Source: CAZDBA01 sp965224765 (GTDB taxonomy: Bacteria > Planctomycetota > Planctomycetia > Pirellulales > Pirellulaceae). From it: a stretch of DNA of 64,000 bases. Every line of letters starts with the position of its first letter. The stretch's first letter is position 1. This document shows positions 9,978-17,874 of this stretch, one piece after another. The translations under genes and the position numbers were made by a program. Below the pieces are notes generated by a model, which was not told the origin of the DNA, ran no database searches, and saw nothing but the letters and a program-made list of their open reading frames with translations. The stretch covers positions 1 through 64,000 of the forward strand of contig CBDDAC010000012.1 of the NCBI GenBank assembly GCA_965224765.1, read 5' to 3'.

Positions 9978-11648
9978 CTAAAACAATCCGGAGATTTCTC
10001 CGTTCTCATCGATATCGATAAGCTCAGAAGCGGGTTCAGCTGGCAAACCTGGCATTCGCATCATATCACCAGTGATCGGAATCAAAAATCCTGCACCGGC
10101 AGCAATCTCAATTTCCCGAACCATAATTGAAAAGTCGCGAGGGCGACCAATTTTCTTTGGATCATCGGAAAGCGACTTTTGAGTCTTAGCCATACAAATG
10201 GGCAGTCCGCCAAGATCCAACTTCTTGATGCGACGCAAGTCGGCCTTTGCCCGCGACGAATACTCCACGGATCCTGCTCCGTAAACCTTCTTGCAAATCG
10301 CTTCGATTTTTTTCTTGACCGGAGAGTCCCAATCGTAGATCGGCTGAAAATTGGACTCGCCGCTCTCAATGACCGCAGCGACTTCACGAGCAAGCTCCTC
10401 AGCACCTTCGCCACCCTTTCCCCAGACATCGGAAATAACCGCTTTGAAACCTAGTTCCTCACAGCGATTCTGGATTGCCGCAATTTCCTCATCAGTGTCT
10501 GTCGTAAACTTATTGATCGCGACAACCGCCTTGATGCCAAACTGGGCCGTGTTCTCCAGATGCTTTTCCAAGTTCTCCAAACCCGCTTTTACCGCGTCCA
10601 CATTGGGCGTCGTCAGGTCTTTGAGGTCACCCCCGCCGTGATACTTCAGAGCGCGAACGGTCGCGACCAAGCAAATGGCCTTGGGCTTGAGACCCGCACT
10701 GACACATTTAATATCCAGGAACTTTTCAGCCCCCAAGTCAGCACCGAAGCCCGCTTCGGTAACGACGAAATCTGAAAGCGACATCCCCATTCGAGTCGCA
10801 ATGACGGTGTTGGTTCCCTGTGCAATATTGGCGAAAGGTCCACCGTGAATAATCGCTGGAGTTCCTTCGATCGTTTGTACTAGATTCGGTTTTATGGCAT
10901 CCTTCAAGAGTACGGCCATTGCGCCTTGAGCTTTGAGGTCTCGTGCAAAAATCGGTTTTCGATCCGTCGTAAAACCAATGAAGATTCCTCCAAGTCGCTT
11001 CTTCAGATCAGTCAAATCATTTGACAAGCAGAGGATTGCCATAATTTCCGATGCCGCGGTGATATCGAAACCGGTTTCGCGCGGGATCCCGTTTCCTGTC
11101 CCCCCCAGCCCGATGACCACATCACGAAGCGCTCGGTCATTCATGTCAAAAACGCGTTTCCAAAGTACGGTACGAGGATCAATGCCCAGCGAACGCGTTT
11201 TGCTTTGGATATTGTTGTCAATCAATGCGGCAAGCAAATTATGAGCTTTTTCGATCGCCGCAAAATCGCCAGTGAAGTGTAAATTAATGTCTTCCATAGG
11301 AAGTACTTGTGACCAGCCACCTCCAGTCGCCCCTCCTTTGATCCCGAAAACGGGGCCCAGGGACGGCTCGCGAAGCACAACAGTCGTCTGTTTTCCGATT
11401 CGATTCAGCCCCTGAGTCAGGCCAATCGACATGGTGGTCTTTCCCTCGCCTGCCGGAGTCGGAGAAATCGCCGACACCAAAATCAAGTTGCAATTCTCAA
11501 CTTTCTGAAGGTCAATCAAACCCAAAGGAAGCTTTGCCTTGTATTTGCCATACAACTGCAAATCGTCATCACTGATCCCTAATTGACTGGCAATTTCTAT
11601 TACGGGCTTAAGCTGAATCTTCCTGGCGATTTCAATATCTGAGGGCAT
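9978..11648 (-). CDS. fhs: formate-tetrahydrofolate ligase
   Basis: The 556-residue protein matches the usual length of the monofunctional ATP-dependent ligase that makes 10-formyltetrahydrofolate from formate and tetrahydrofolate. The ATP loop TPAGEGKTT is at residues 64-72. Other family blocks are REPSLGPVFGIKGGATGGG, DRALRDVVIGLGG, FDITAASEIMAILCL and TEAGFGADLGAEKF. It acts in cytoplasmic one-carbon metabolism, feeding purine and formylmethionine synthesis. The ATG at 11646-11648 is the natural start. It is first in a two-gene unit with the DUF2237 gene and divergent from the TraB-like gene. No frameshift or missing motif was seen. Confidence 0.95.
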   Translation of the reverse strand: MPSDIEIARKIQLKPVIEIASQLGISDDDLQLYGKYKAKLPLGLIDLQKVENCNLILVSAISPTPAGEGKTTMSIGLTQGLNRIGKQTTVVLREPSLGPVFGIKGGATGGGWSQVLPMEDINLHFTGDFAAIEKAHNLLAALIDNNIQSKTRSLGIDPRTVLWKRVFDMNDRALRDVVIGLGGTGNGIPRETGFDITAASEIMAILCLSNDLTDLKKRLGGIFIGFTTDRKPIFARDLKAQGAMAVLLKDAIKPNLVQTIEGTPAIIHGGPFANIAQGTNTVIATRMGMSLSDFVVTEAGFGADLGAEKFLDIKCVSAGLKPKAICLVATVRALKYHGGGDLKDLTTPNVDAVKAGLENLEKHLENTAQFGIKAVVAINKFTTDTDEEIAAIQNRCEELGFKAVISDVWGKGGEGAEELAREVAAVIESGESNFQPIYDWDSPVKKKIEAICKKVYGAGSVEYSSRAKADLRRIKKLDLGGLPICMAKTQKSLSDDPKKIGRPRDFSIMVREIEIAAGAGFLIPITGDMMRMPGLPAEPASELIDIDENGEISGLF

Positions 11649-11909
11649 TTCTTATTACCGAGCTGGATTTTGCTGAATTACAAGCCAATGGTTGTAAATC
11701 GACTAGCGAATCTCGACAAGCGGACTTGCCAACCATCCCCTTGCCAACAACGCTGGAGATTCTGGCAAAACTGGGACATTTCATGCCCTCCTACCAACCG
11801 ATTGTCAATAATATCAGTATCAAACGCCTTAATTATCAAAGATAGTTCCTGGAATAGCGAACACTTAACTAGCCTTTTTAGAGCCTGACAAAATAGAAAT
11901 TGGTTGACC

Positions 11910-12920
11910 ATGAATTACCAAAAATACACGATTCCGGTGGTCGTCGTCCTGACGTCACTTGGCCTCAATGTTCACTCATTCCTACAGGGCCAGGAAACAC
12001 CAATTGGTGATGCAGACCCAAAAAAGACGGTCTCAGAAACCGACTCCGAGTCAGAATTTCTCCGTATTCGACGAGACGCCGAGGGAAATCCGTTGGCGCT
12101 TCAGACCGCGATCGTTCGCTATCGCAATAAAAACAGAACCGTATTGGTCGATCTGATCGGTGCCGTTCACATCGGTGAATCTGATTACTACAAACAATTG
12201 AACTTTCAGTTCGACCAATACGAAAGCTTGCTTTATGAGCTTGTTGCCCCAGAGGGAACTCGAGTCCCCGCGAAGGGCGAACAGCAATCACGATCGACCA
12301 ACCCTATCAGTTTCCTGCAAAGTTCTGCGCAGTCAATGCTGGGCCTTGAATCGCAACTTGAAATGGTCGACTACCAAAAAGACAACTTTGTACACGCCGA
12401 TCTATCGCCAGCAGACTTGCAGGAAAAAATGGCAGAGCGAGGTGAAAACACTTTAACGCTTGGCCTGAGTGCAATCGCCGATATGCTTCGAGAACAAAAT
12501 AGGAACCGTAAAAATGCTGAGCAGGCGGAATTGAGTTCGCTCAAGTCGGAAAGCCTCTTTGAAGTTATCGGTAACCCCCTCAAAATGAAGTTAATGATGG
12601 CCGAACAGTTTGCCAGCTCAGGAGCATTAGACGCGGGCCTCGGGCCGAAACTCAATCAACTGATCGTGACCGATCGCAACATCGCCGCAATGAAAGTCCT
12701 GCAGCGAGAGATCGTCAAAGGCAAAACGAAGCTGGGACTGTTCTATGGCGCCGCCCACATGCCGGATTTTGAAAAGCGATTGTTCGACGAACTCGGCTTG
12801 GAAAAGAGTGAGCACGTTTGGGTTGACGCTTGGGATCTAACTCAAGCCAATGGCAAGCAAGGCGGTGGTGGAGCTGCATCCTTGATGATGAAGCTACTAG
12901 AAAGCCTCGAAGACGAATAA
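11910..12920 (+). CDS. TraB/GumN-like protein
   Basis: 336 residues with an N-terminal hydrophobic segment (YTIPVVVVLTSLGLNVHSF) that looks like a signal peptide or anchor. Two signature motifs of the TraB/GumN/Tiki superfamily are present: VDLIGAVHIGE followed by YYKQLN and YESLLYEL in the N-terminal half, and LGLFYGAAHMPDFEKRL near the C-terminus. The superfamily includes erythromycin-esterase-like folds and the metalloprotease Tiki; the histidines in GAVH and GAAH correspond to the conserved metal-site-type positions. Whether this protein is catalytic is unknown. The ATG at 11910 is preferred over a TTG two codons upstream. The gene ends just before the hairpin repeat array. Confidence 0.7.
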   Translation: MNYQKYTIPVVVVLTSLGLNVHSFLQGQETPIGDADPKKTVSETDSESEFLRIRRDAEGNPLALQTAIVRYRNKNRTVLVDLIGAVHIGESDYYKQLNFQFDQYESLLYELVAPEGTRVPAKGEQQSRSTNPISFLQSSAQSMLGLESQLEMVDYQKDNFVHADLSPADLQEKMAERGENTLTLGLSAIADMLREQNRNRKNAEQAELSSLKSESLFEVIGNPLKMKLMMAEQFASSGALDAGLGPKLNQLIVTDRNIAAMKVLQREIVKGKTKLGLFYGAAHMPDFEKRLFDELGLEKSEHVWVDAWDLTQANGKQGGGGAASLMMKLLESLEDE

Positions 12921-12932
12921 ACCATTCAAGAC

Positions 12933-13629
12933 AACGGGACATCTAGGCTCCCGCCGAAACAAAACCAGAAGTGTTTCGGCAGGAGCCTCAACCTCCCCGT
13001 TCACTTAATTCAAGTTCGGAGCATTAAAAAAGGCCACTGAAAAAGTGGCCTTATTCCTTTGATTCAAACGCTCGAGGCAAATAGAGCGTGTTGTCGCCCA
13101 AGGCGAACTAGCGTCCGATGCTGGGTGGATTGCCATTCAGGAAATCACGCGGACCACGAGTTGTGTAATAAGGGCAGGAGTAAATTGGTGTCGAATCTGC
13201 TCCGCCCAGTTCACGCATGACAACGGGAGGTTGAGGCTCCCGCCGAAACAAAACCAGAAGTGTTTCGGCAGGAGCCTCAACCTCCCCGTTCACTTAATTC
13301 AAGTTCGGAGCATTAAATAAGGCCACTGAAAAAGTGGCCTTATTCCTTTGATTCAAACGCTCGAGGCAAATAGAGCGTTTGTCGCCCAAGGCGAACTAGC
13401 GTCCGATGCTGGGTGGATTGCCATTCAGGAAATCACGCGGACAACGAGTTGTGTAATTGGGGTAGGAGTAAATTGGTGTCGAAGCTGCTCCGCCCAGTTC
13501 ACGCATGACAACGGGAGGTTGAGGCTCCCGCCGAAACAAAACCAGAAGTGTTTCGGCAGGAGCCTCAACCTCCCCGTTCACTTAATGCAAGTTCGGAGCA
13601 TTAAAAAAGGCCACTGAAAAAGTGGCCTT
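12933..13629. repeat. 288-bp tandem array: gene 3' end + terminator + hairpin, amplified
   Basis: Three hairpins (12933-13001, 13222-13290, 13510-13578) alternate with three copies of a GGCCACT/AGTGGCC terminator. Two of the intervals contain a truncated copy of the last ~95 bp of the downstream lipoprotein gene, stops at 13108 and 13396. The period is 288-289 bp. Each hairpin pairs GGGAGGTTGAGGCTCC with GGAGCCTCAACCTCCC, with CGCCGAAAC/GTTTCGGC next to the loop; the first copy has a diverged left arm. The hairpin core is the same as the dispersed repeat at 4.3 kb. Confidence 0.9.
13601..13629 (-). terminator. intrinsic terminator of the Cys/Gly-rich lipoprotein gene
   Basis: Stem AAGGCCACT/AGTGGCCTT with a 5-base loop. 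Read on the minus strand it ends in a run of T. Identical hairpins in the duplicated units lie at about 13024-13052 and 13313-13341. Confidence 0.8.
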
Positions 13630-13684
13630 ATTCCTTTGATTCAAACGCTCGATTCAAATAGAGCGTGTTGTCGCCCAAGACGAA

Positions 13685-14476
13685 CTAGCGTCCGATGCTG
13701 GGTGGATTGCCATTCAGGAAATCACGCGGACCACGAGTTGTGTAATAAGGGTAGGAGTAAGTTGGTGTTGGAGCTGCTCCGCCCATTCCACCGTATGATG
13801 GAGCGGGGGTGTGAGGCACTTGTCCACCATAAGGATGACCGCCAGCCAATCCACCTCGACCAAGTCCTCGGCAACCTGAGCAAAGCATTCCGCCTTGTCC
13901 ACATCCAAATTTGCCACATCCCATCGCACCCTGGGCTGGCGTTGCCATAGGGGTGGGTGTTGCATTGCCGCAACCGCATGAATCATCGCCACAGGATGCT
14001 CCTCCGCAGTTGCCACCACAGGAAGACTTAGAAAACAGCCCCATGCCGCGCATTCTGTTGCGACCTTGAAACAAGCCACCGCCCAGCAATCCACGACCGC
14101 CACCTGCACCGCAATCTCCAGAAGCACATCCGCCCATCAACCCATCAGGACAACCATCGTTGCAACCAGTTGTTTGTTGAGTGGGCTGCATTTGAGTGGG
14201 CTGCATTTGCATCGGCTGCATTGCGTTGCAAGTTGTTGAGCCGCATTCGCCTCCGCAATCACCGCCACACGAAGAGTTCTGATTTCGCAACATGCGGCGT
14301 CCAAACATCCCACCACATTTTTTAGTGGTGCAGCTCGTACAATTCGGTCCGCATTGGTCAACCGAACAGGTTTGTGAAATCGTTTTGCAGGGTCCTGTAA
14401 ACTTACATGACATCGTGCAGCCGGTACTGATAGTGGCAATCGCCGTAATGGCCATTGCGAAGAGTATGGATCGCAT
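13685..14476 (-). CDS. Cys/Gly-rich lipoprotein, unknown function
   Basis: 263 residues beginning with a lipoprotein signal peptide; the lipobox is ISTGC at residues 16-20. The mature part has many short cysteine clusters (CGGDCGGECG, CGGNCGGASCGDDSCGCG, CGKFGCGQGGMLCSGCRG), a Met/Gln/Pro run (MQPMQMQPTQMQPTQ) and a Pro/Tyr-rich tail ending in TTRGPRDFLNGNPPSIGR. Such low-complexity cysteine-rich exported proteins are common in planctomycetes and may belong to the disulfide-rich cell envelope; that role is inference. The ATG is at 14474-14476. The last ~95 bp have been copied twice into the adjoining 288-bp array. Confidence 0.7.
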   Translation of the reverse strand: MRSILFAMAITAIATISTGCTMSCKFTGPCKTISQTCSVDQCGPNCTSCTTKKCGGMFGRRMLRNQNSSCGGDCGGECGSTTCNAMQPMQMQPTQMQPTQQTTGCNDGCPDGLMGGCASGDCGAGGGRGLLGGGLFQGRNRMRGMGLFSKSSCGGNCGGASCGDDSCGCGNATPTPMATPAQGAMGCGKFGCGQGGMLCSGCRGLGRGGLAGGHPYGGQVPHTPAPSYGGMGGAAPTPTYSYPYYTTRGPRDFLNGNPPSIGR

Positions 14477-14717
14477 TCTTGAATCCTCTTAGAAACTGGG
14501 TCGGTTCCGCCAACGAGGGGGAAAGTTATCTTGGGGAATGCGACCGAACTGGGCGCATAAATGAGGGATGCCGTCGGGAGTTGGCGTCCTTCGTAGGGCT
14601 TCATCGGCGCGTTGGATTCGCGATATTGAGTAAATAAGGAAATATTGACTCCATCATTGCGTCAAGAATTTTTGTGATAAACTGATTCCTTTAACACGTA
14701 CTGATTAGGTAAAATTT

Positions 14718-14969
14718 TTGGCCAAAATCACGCAAAACACCCCACCAAATAGCAAGCTGACTACTCGGTTTACTGTTCGAACACTGTTTGTGCTGCTCAC
14801 CGTGACAGCAGTTTCAGCGGCTTGTTTCGGTGGACTGGTCAATGCCGCAAGAATGGAGATGAAAGATGTTGGGCTTTTCATTCCTTTGACTGCAGCGGCT
14901 CCATTGGCACTTATGGTGCTAATCTTCTATTTTCTCAAAATCGGTGACTGGCTGACAAAAACTCGATAA
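14718..14969 (+). CDS. small two-helix membrane protein
   Basis: 83 residues starting at TTG, with AGGT eight bases upstream. After a polar N-terminus comes RFTVRTLFVLLTVTAVSAAC, then a second hydrophobic helix (LTAAAPLALMVLIFYFL) and a short basic tail. The Arg-Phe-x-x-Arg-Thr-Leu lead into the first helix is a common pattern in small planctomycete membrane proteins. No function can be assigned. Confidence 0.5.
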   Translation: MAKITQNTPPNSKLTTRFTVRTLFVLLTVTAVSAACFGGLVNAARMEMKDVGLFIPLTAAAPLALMVLIFYFLKIGDWLTKTR

Positions 14970-15131
14970 CTGACCATAGTTTGACAGTTTCCATTGCCCA
15001 AACCCATGAATCCCACCGTCCAGAGGATACAGCCGGAATCAGCGATTCCACTCGGACTCTATAGCTGGAGCTTGCAAACTGCCTACCCTTGGACCGACAG
15101 GGCAAGTAGTGTTTCCAACATTCCATGATCC
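14970..15131. other. spacer before the triple small-RNA locus
   Basis: No gene or structure recognised between the small membrane protein and the first 283-bp unit. Confidence 0.4.
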
Positions 15132-15202
15132 AATTTGACCGTTGGAGCAATATGAATGATTTCCCACCTAGGTAAGTCGCTCATTTCCAATAAGGCGGTT
15201 TT

Positions 15203-15218
15203 TGGCATGCACTTTGCA
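15203..15218 (+). promoter_or_regulatory. sigma-54 promoter, copy 1
   Basis: TGGCATGCACTTTGCA fits the -24/-12 consensus TGGCAC-N5-TTGCA with one mismatch. GG and GC are exactly 10 bases apart, the spacing RpoN requires. Predicted start of transcription is near 15229. Confidence 0.75.
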
Positions 15219-15228
15219 TTAGTGTTAT

Positions 15229-15398
15229 TTCGGAAGTGGTTCGCTCATTGAGATTGTATTAACCATGTGATTTCATGGGCGGAACAGAGACGAGGCAGTG
15301 CCCAGGCTGCTTGCTCTAGTGAGCAGCCTAGGCCGCAATGTTAGATATTTTTATAAAACGAAAACAGGCCGCAGTTCAATTGAACTGCGGCCTGTTTT
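15229..15398 (+). ncRNA. candidate small RNA, copy 1 (~170 nt)
   Basis: The segment between the sigma-54 element and the terminator has no conserved open frame but is nearly identical in all three units. It can form a short hairpin CCATG-N6-CATGG, a second hairpin AGGCTGCT...AGCAGCCT, and ends in the terminator. Sigma-54-dependent multicopy small RNAs such as Qrr of Vibrio are the nearest known analogy in organisation; no sequence similarity to Qrr is claimed. Target and Hfq use are unknown. Confidence 0.65.
15361..15398 (+). terminator. palindromic terminator, copy 1
   Basis: A perfect 38-base palindrome: A4 then CAGGCCGCAGTTC, AATT at the centre, GAACTGCGGCCTG and T4. It would terminate transcription in both directions. 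Confidence 0.9.
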
Positions 15399-15438
15399 CA
15401 TTTCTGGCGGTTCAAATTGACCGGTGGAGCAATAAGAA

Positions 15439-15461
15439 CGACTTCCAATTCAGGAAAGTCG
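15439..15461 (+). promoter_or_regulatory. inverted repeat, candidate enhancer-binding-protein site
   Basis: CGACTTCC-N6-GGAAAGTCG is centred about 38 bases upstream of the -24 GG of copy 2 and repeated before copy 3 at 15722-15744. The copy 1 version is diverged. Position and dyad symmetry suit an activator site for a sigma-54 promoter, though it lies closer than usual. Confidence 0.5.
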
Positions 15462-15486
15462 CTCATTCCCCGAATAAGGCGGTTTT

Positions 15487-15502
15487 TGGCATGCACTTTG
15501 CA
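15487..15502 (+). promoter_or_regulatory. sigma-54 promoter, copy 2
   Basis: Identical to copy 1: TGGCATGCACTTTGCA with GG-N10-GC spacing. Predicted start of transcription near 15513. Confidence 0.75.
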
Positions 15503-15512
15503 TTAGTGTTAT

Positions 15513-15682
15513 TTCGGAAGTGGTTCGCTCATTGAGATTGCATTAACCATGTGATTTCATGGGCGGAACAGAGACGAGGCAGTGCCCAGGCTGCTTGCTC
15601 TAGTGAGCAGCCTAGGCCGCAATGTTAGATATTTTTATAAAACGAAAACAGGCCGCAGTTCAATTGAACTGCGGCCTGTTTT
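15513..15682 (+). ncRNA. candidate small RNA, copy 2 (~170 nt)
   Basis: Nearly identical to copy 1 over its full length, differing by about one base before the terminator. The same hairpins and terminator are present. Confidence 0.65.
15645..15682 (+). terminator. palindromic terminator, copy 2
   Basis: The same perfect 38-base palindrome as in copy 1. Confidence 0.9.
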
Positions 15683-15769
15683 CATTTCTGGCGGTTCTAA
15701 TTGACCGTTGGAGCAATATGAACGACTTCCAATTCAGGAAAGTCGCTCATTTCCGAATAAGGCGATTCT

Positions 15770-15785
15770 TGGCATGCACTTTGCA
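15770..15785 (+). promoter_or_regulatory. sigma-54 promoter, copy 3
   Basis: TGGCATGCACTTTGCA is again unchanged, although bases just upstream differ from copies 1 and 2. Predicted start of transcription near 15796. Confidence 0.75.
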
Positions 15786-15795
15786 TTAGTGTTAT

Positions 15796-15967
15796 TTCGG
15801 AAGTGGTTCGCTCACGAGCTTGCATTAACCATGTGATTTCATGGGCGGAACAGAGACGAGGCAGTGCCCGGGCTGCTTGCTCTAGTGAGCAGCCTAGGCC
15901 GCAATGTTAGATATTTTTATAATTCGGAACAGGCCGCAGTTCAATTCGAACTGCGGCCTGTTCTATT
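15796..15967 (+). ncRNA. candidate small RNA, copy 3 (~172 nt)
   Basis: Conserved with copies 1 and 2 except for a block near 15813-15821 (CACGAGCTTGC in place of CATTGAGATTGC) and the terminator stem. The central region around GGGCGGAACAGAGACGAGGC is unchanged, marking it as the likely functional core. Confidence 0.65.
15927..15963 (+). terminator. palindromic terminator, copy 3, with compensatory change
   Basis: The stem is GAACAGGCCGCAGTTC/GAACTGCGGCCTGTTC. Relative to the other copies the outer A-T pair is replaced by G-C on both arms and one base is added in the loop, so pairing is kept. A T-rich tail follows. Confidence 0.85.
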
Positions 15968-16089
15968 TTGCCCGTATCAAAAACGTACACTGCTCTTTTT
16001 TGATACACCCAATTTGCTAGTCATGACGAAGGTTTTGACATCGGTTATAATAAATACTGAAAAAATAACGGGAACCGAGGGACAAGAAG

Positions 16090-17790
16090 ATGTTTGTAAC
16101 CTACCGCATCACTTTAGCCAGTCTGGTCTTGTGCTTTTCGTTTTCAGCCTTTGCCTGTGGGCAACAGCCCACCTCAGATCATTCGTTTACGTCAGTTTCT
16201 TCCCCATCGCCTCGGCTGAGCCAGGTCAATCGGATCGACGAGTTGATTGAACAGGTCTGGAAAGACTACGACCTACTGCCTTCCGCAGAAGCAACCGATG
16301 GAGAATGGTGTCGCAGGGTCTATTTGGACCTGATTGGTCGGATTCCCAACGTTACTGAGCTACGCGAGTTTGTCGAAGACAAATCCTCTGGGAAAAAAAG
16401 TGCGTTGGTTGAGAAGCTCCTGTATGACGACGACTACACCGAAGAGTTTGCCCGAAATTGGACGACCATCTGGACCAATCTTTTAATTGGCCGAACTGGT
16501 GGTACTGGAAACAACTCGCTCATCAGCCGCGCGGGAATGCAAAAGTATTTACGTGACTCCTTTGCCCGCGGCAAACCCTACAATCGAATGGTCCACGAGT
16601 TGATCTCTGCAACCGGGACAACGACTCCTGGTTCGGACAAGTTCAACGGAGCCACCAATTTTCTTATCGAGAAAGTGAATGATGAGAACGGTGCCCAAGC
16701 CACGGCCCAAACGAGCAAGCTTTTTCTTGGTCTTCAAGTTCAATGCACCCAATGCCACAACCATCCGTTCAACGATTGGAAACAACAGAAGTACTGGGAG
16801 ATGAATGCGTTCTTTCGTCAGGCCCGTGCTTTTGGACCAGACATGTCGATGGGCCCGAATGCCGGCGCCACCTTGGCAGATCAAGACTTTCGAGGTGAAA
16901 ATGGCGATATCGAAAAGGCCGCATTGTTCTACGAACTCCGGAATGGCCTTCTTAAAGTCGCCTACCCTGTCTTTGTTGACGGAACCACGCTAGAAGCCAG
17001 TGGATATGTCAACGTGGTCAACCGTCGTGAGAAGCTGGCGGACATGGTCATCAACTCGGAGCACTTTACTAAGGTAATTGCCAACCGAATGTGGTCGCAC
17101 TTTTTGGGGTACGGTTTCACGAAGCCCCTCGACGATTTGGGCCCTCACAATATTCCCAGCAACGAAGAATTGCTGAAGTATCTTGCCCAGGAGTTTGCAA
17201 GTTCAAGCTTTGACTTGAGGCAAATGATGACCTGGATTGTTCTCAGCAAACCCTATTCGCTTTCCAGCAAAAGAACTACAGCCAACAAAACTGACGACCC
17301 CATGCTTGGCGAGTCTCCCAAGTTCTCGCACTTCTACTTGCGGCAAATGAGGGCGGAAGAGCTTTATGAATCCCTCCAGATTGCGACGCAGGCCGGGCAG
17401 GGAACCGGTAACTACGAGCAGCAGGAGCGAATCAAGAACCGCTGGTTACAACAGTTTGCGACCGCCTTTGGGACGGACGAAGGCGATGAAACCACATCGT
17501 TCAACGGAACCATTCCTCAAGTACTAATGATGTTTAACGGCGAAATGATCAAATCGGCCACCGACACCAATCGCGGAACGCTGATAAACTCATTGTTGTC
17601 CGACACTAAGTTGAATGATCGGGAAAGAATTGAATATCTGTTTGAAGCAGGCTTGGCTCGTAAGCCAAACCGCAATGAAATCAAGCTGGCCAATTCATTC
17701 CTGGCTGCCCGCGACGGAGACAAAGCAGAAGCGCTTAAAGATGTCTGGTGGGTAATTCTGAATACCAACGAATTCATCTTTAATCATTAA
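16090..17790 (+). CDS. DUF1549/DUF1553 planctomycete protein
   Basis: 566 residues with a signal peptide (ITLASLVLCFSFSAFAC). The DUF1549 domain (about residues 50-270) includes CRRVYLDLIGRIPNVTELRE and, at residues 219-227, CTQCHNHPF, a haem-like CxxCH motif typical of this family. The DUF1553 domain (about 300-560) has NRMWSHFLGYGFTKPLDDLG and ends in NTNEFIFNH. No separate N-terminal cytochrome domain is present, unlike the larger paralogue at 46.1 kb. The gene is followed after 84 bases by a DUF1501 gene, the standard pairing in Planctomycetes. Proposed roles include periplasmic oxidation coupled to polymer breakdown, but the function is not established. Confidence 0.88.
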   Translation: MFVTYRITLASLVLCFSFSAFACGQQPTSDHSFTSVSSPSPRLSQVNRIDELIEQVWKDYDLLPSAEATDGEWCRRVYLDLIGRIPNVTELREFVEDKSSGKKSALVEKLLYDDDYTEEFARNWTTIWTNLLIGRTGGTGNNSLISRAGMQKYLRDSFARGKPYNRMVHELISATGTTTPGSDKFNGATNFLIEKVNDENGAQATAQTSKLFLGLQVQCTQCHNHPFNDWKQQKYWEMNAFFRQARAFGPDMSMGPNAGATLADQDFRGENGDIEKAALFYELRNGLLKVAYPVFVDGTTLEASGYVNVVNRREKLADMVINSEHFTKVIANRMWSHFLGYGFTKPLDDLGPHNIPSNEELLKYLAQEFASSSFDLRQMMTWIVLSKPYSLSSKRTTANKTDDPMLGESPKFSHFYLRQMRAEELYESLQIATQAGQGTGNYEQQERIKNRWLQQFATAFGTDEGDETTSFNGTIPQVLMMFNGEMIKSATDTNRGTLINSLLSDTKLNDRERIEYLFEAGLARKPNRNEIKLANSFLAARDGDKAEALKDVWWVILNTNEFIFNH

Positions 17791-17874
17791 CCAGGACGCC
17801 AAGAGAGCCAACGCTCTCCTTAACAACGATACCCGGGAACTAAATTTCCAGACAACTTAACAAGAGGCAAGTCA

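Larger units (their letters stand above)
15132..15975 (+). repeat. three tandem ~283-bp units, each a candidate sigma-54-driven small-RNA gene
   Basis: Each unit begins near AATTGACCGTTGGAGCAATA, then carries an inverted repeat, a -24/-12 promoter, a highly conserved transcribed segment and a terminator palindrome. The promoter elements are 284 and 283 bp apart (15203, 15487, 15770). The units are close to identical from promoter to terminator, with units 1 and 3 more diverged upstream or internally. Confidence 0.85.

Noticed and set aside
15132..15975. CRISPR-like array
   Set aside because: Units are ~283 bp and nearly identical throughout, with promoter and terminator elements; there is no short repeat/unique spacer pattern.
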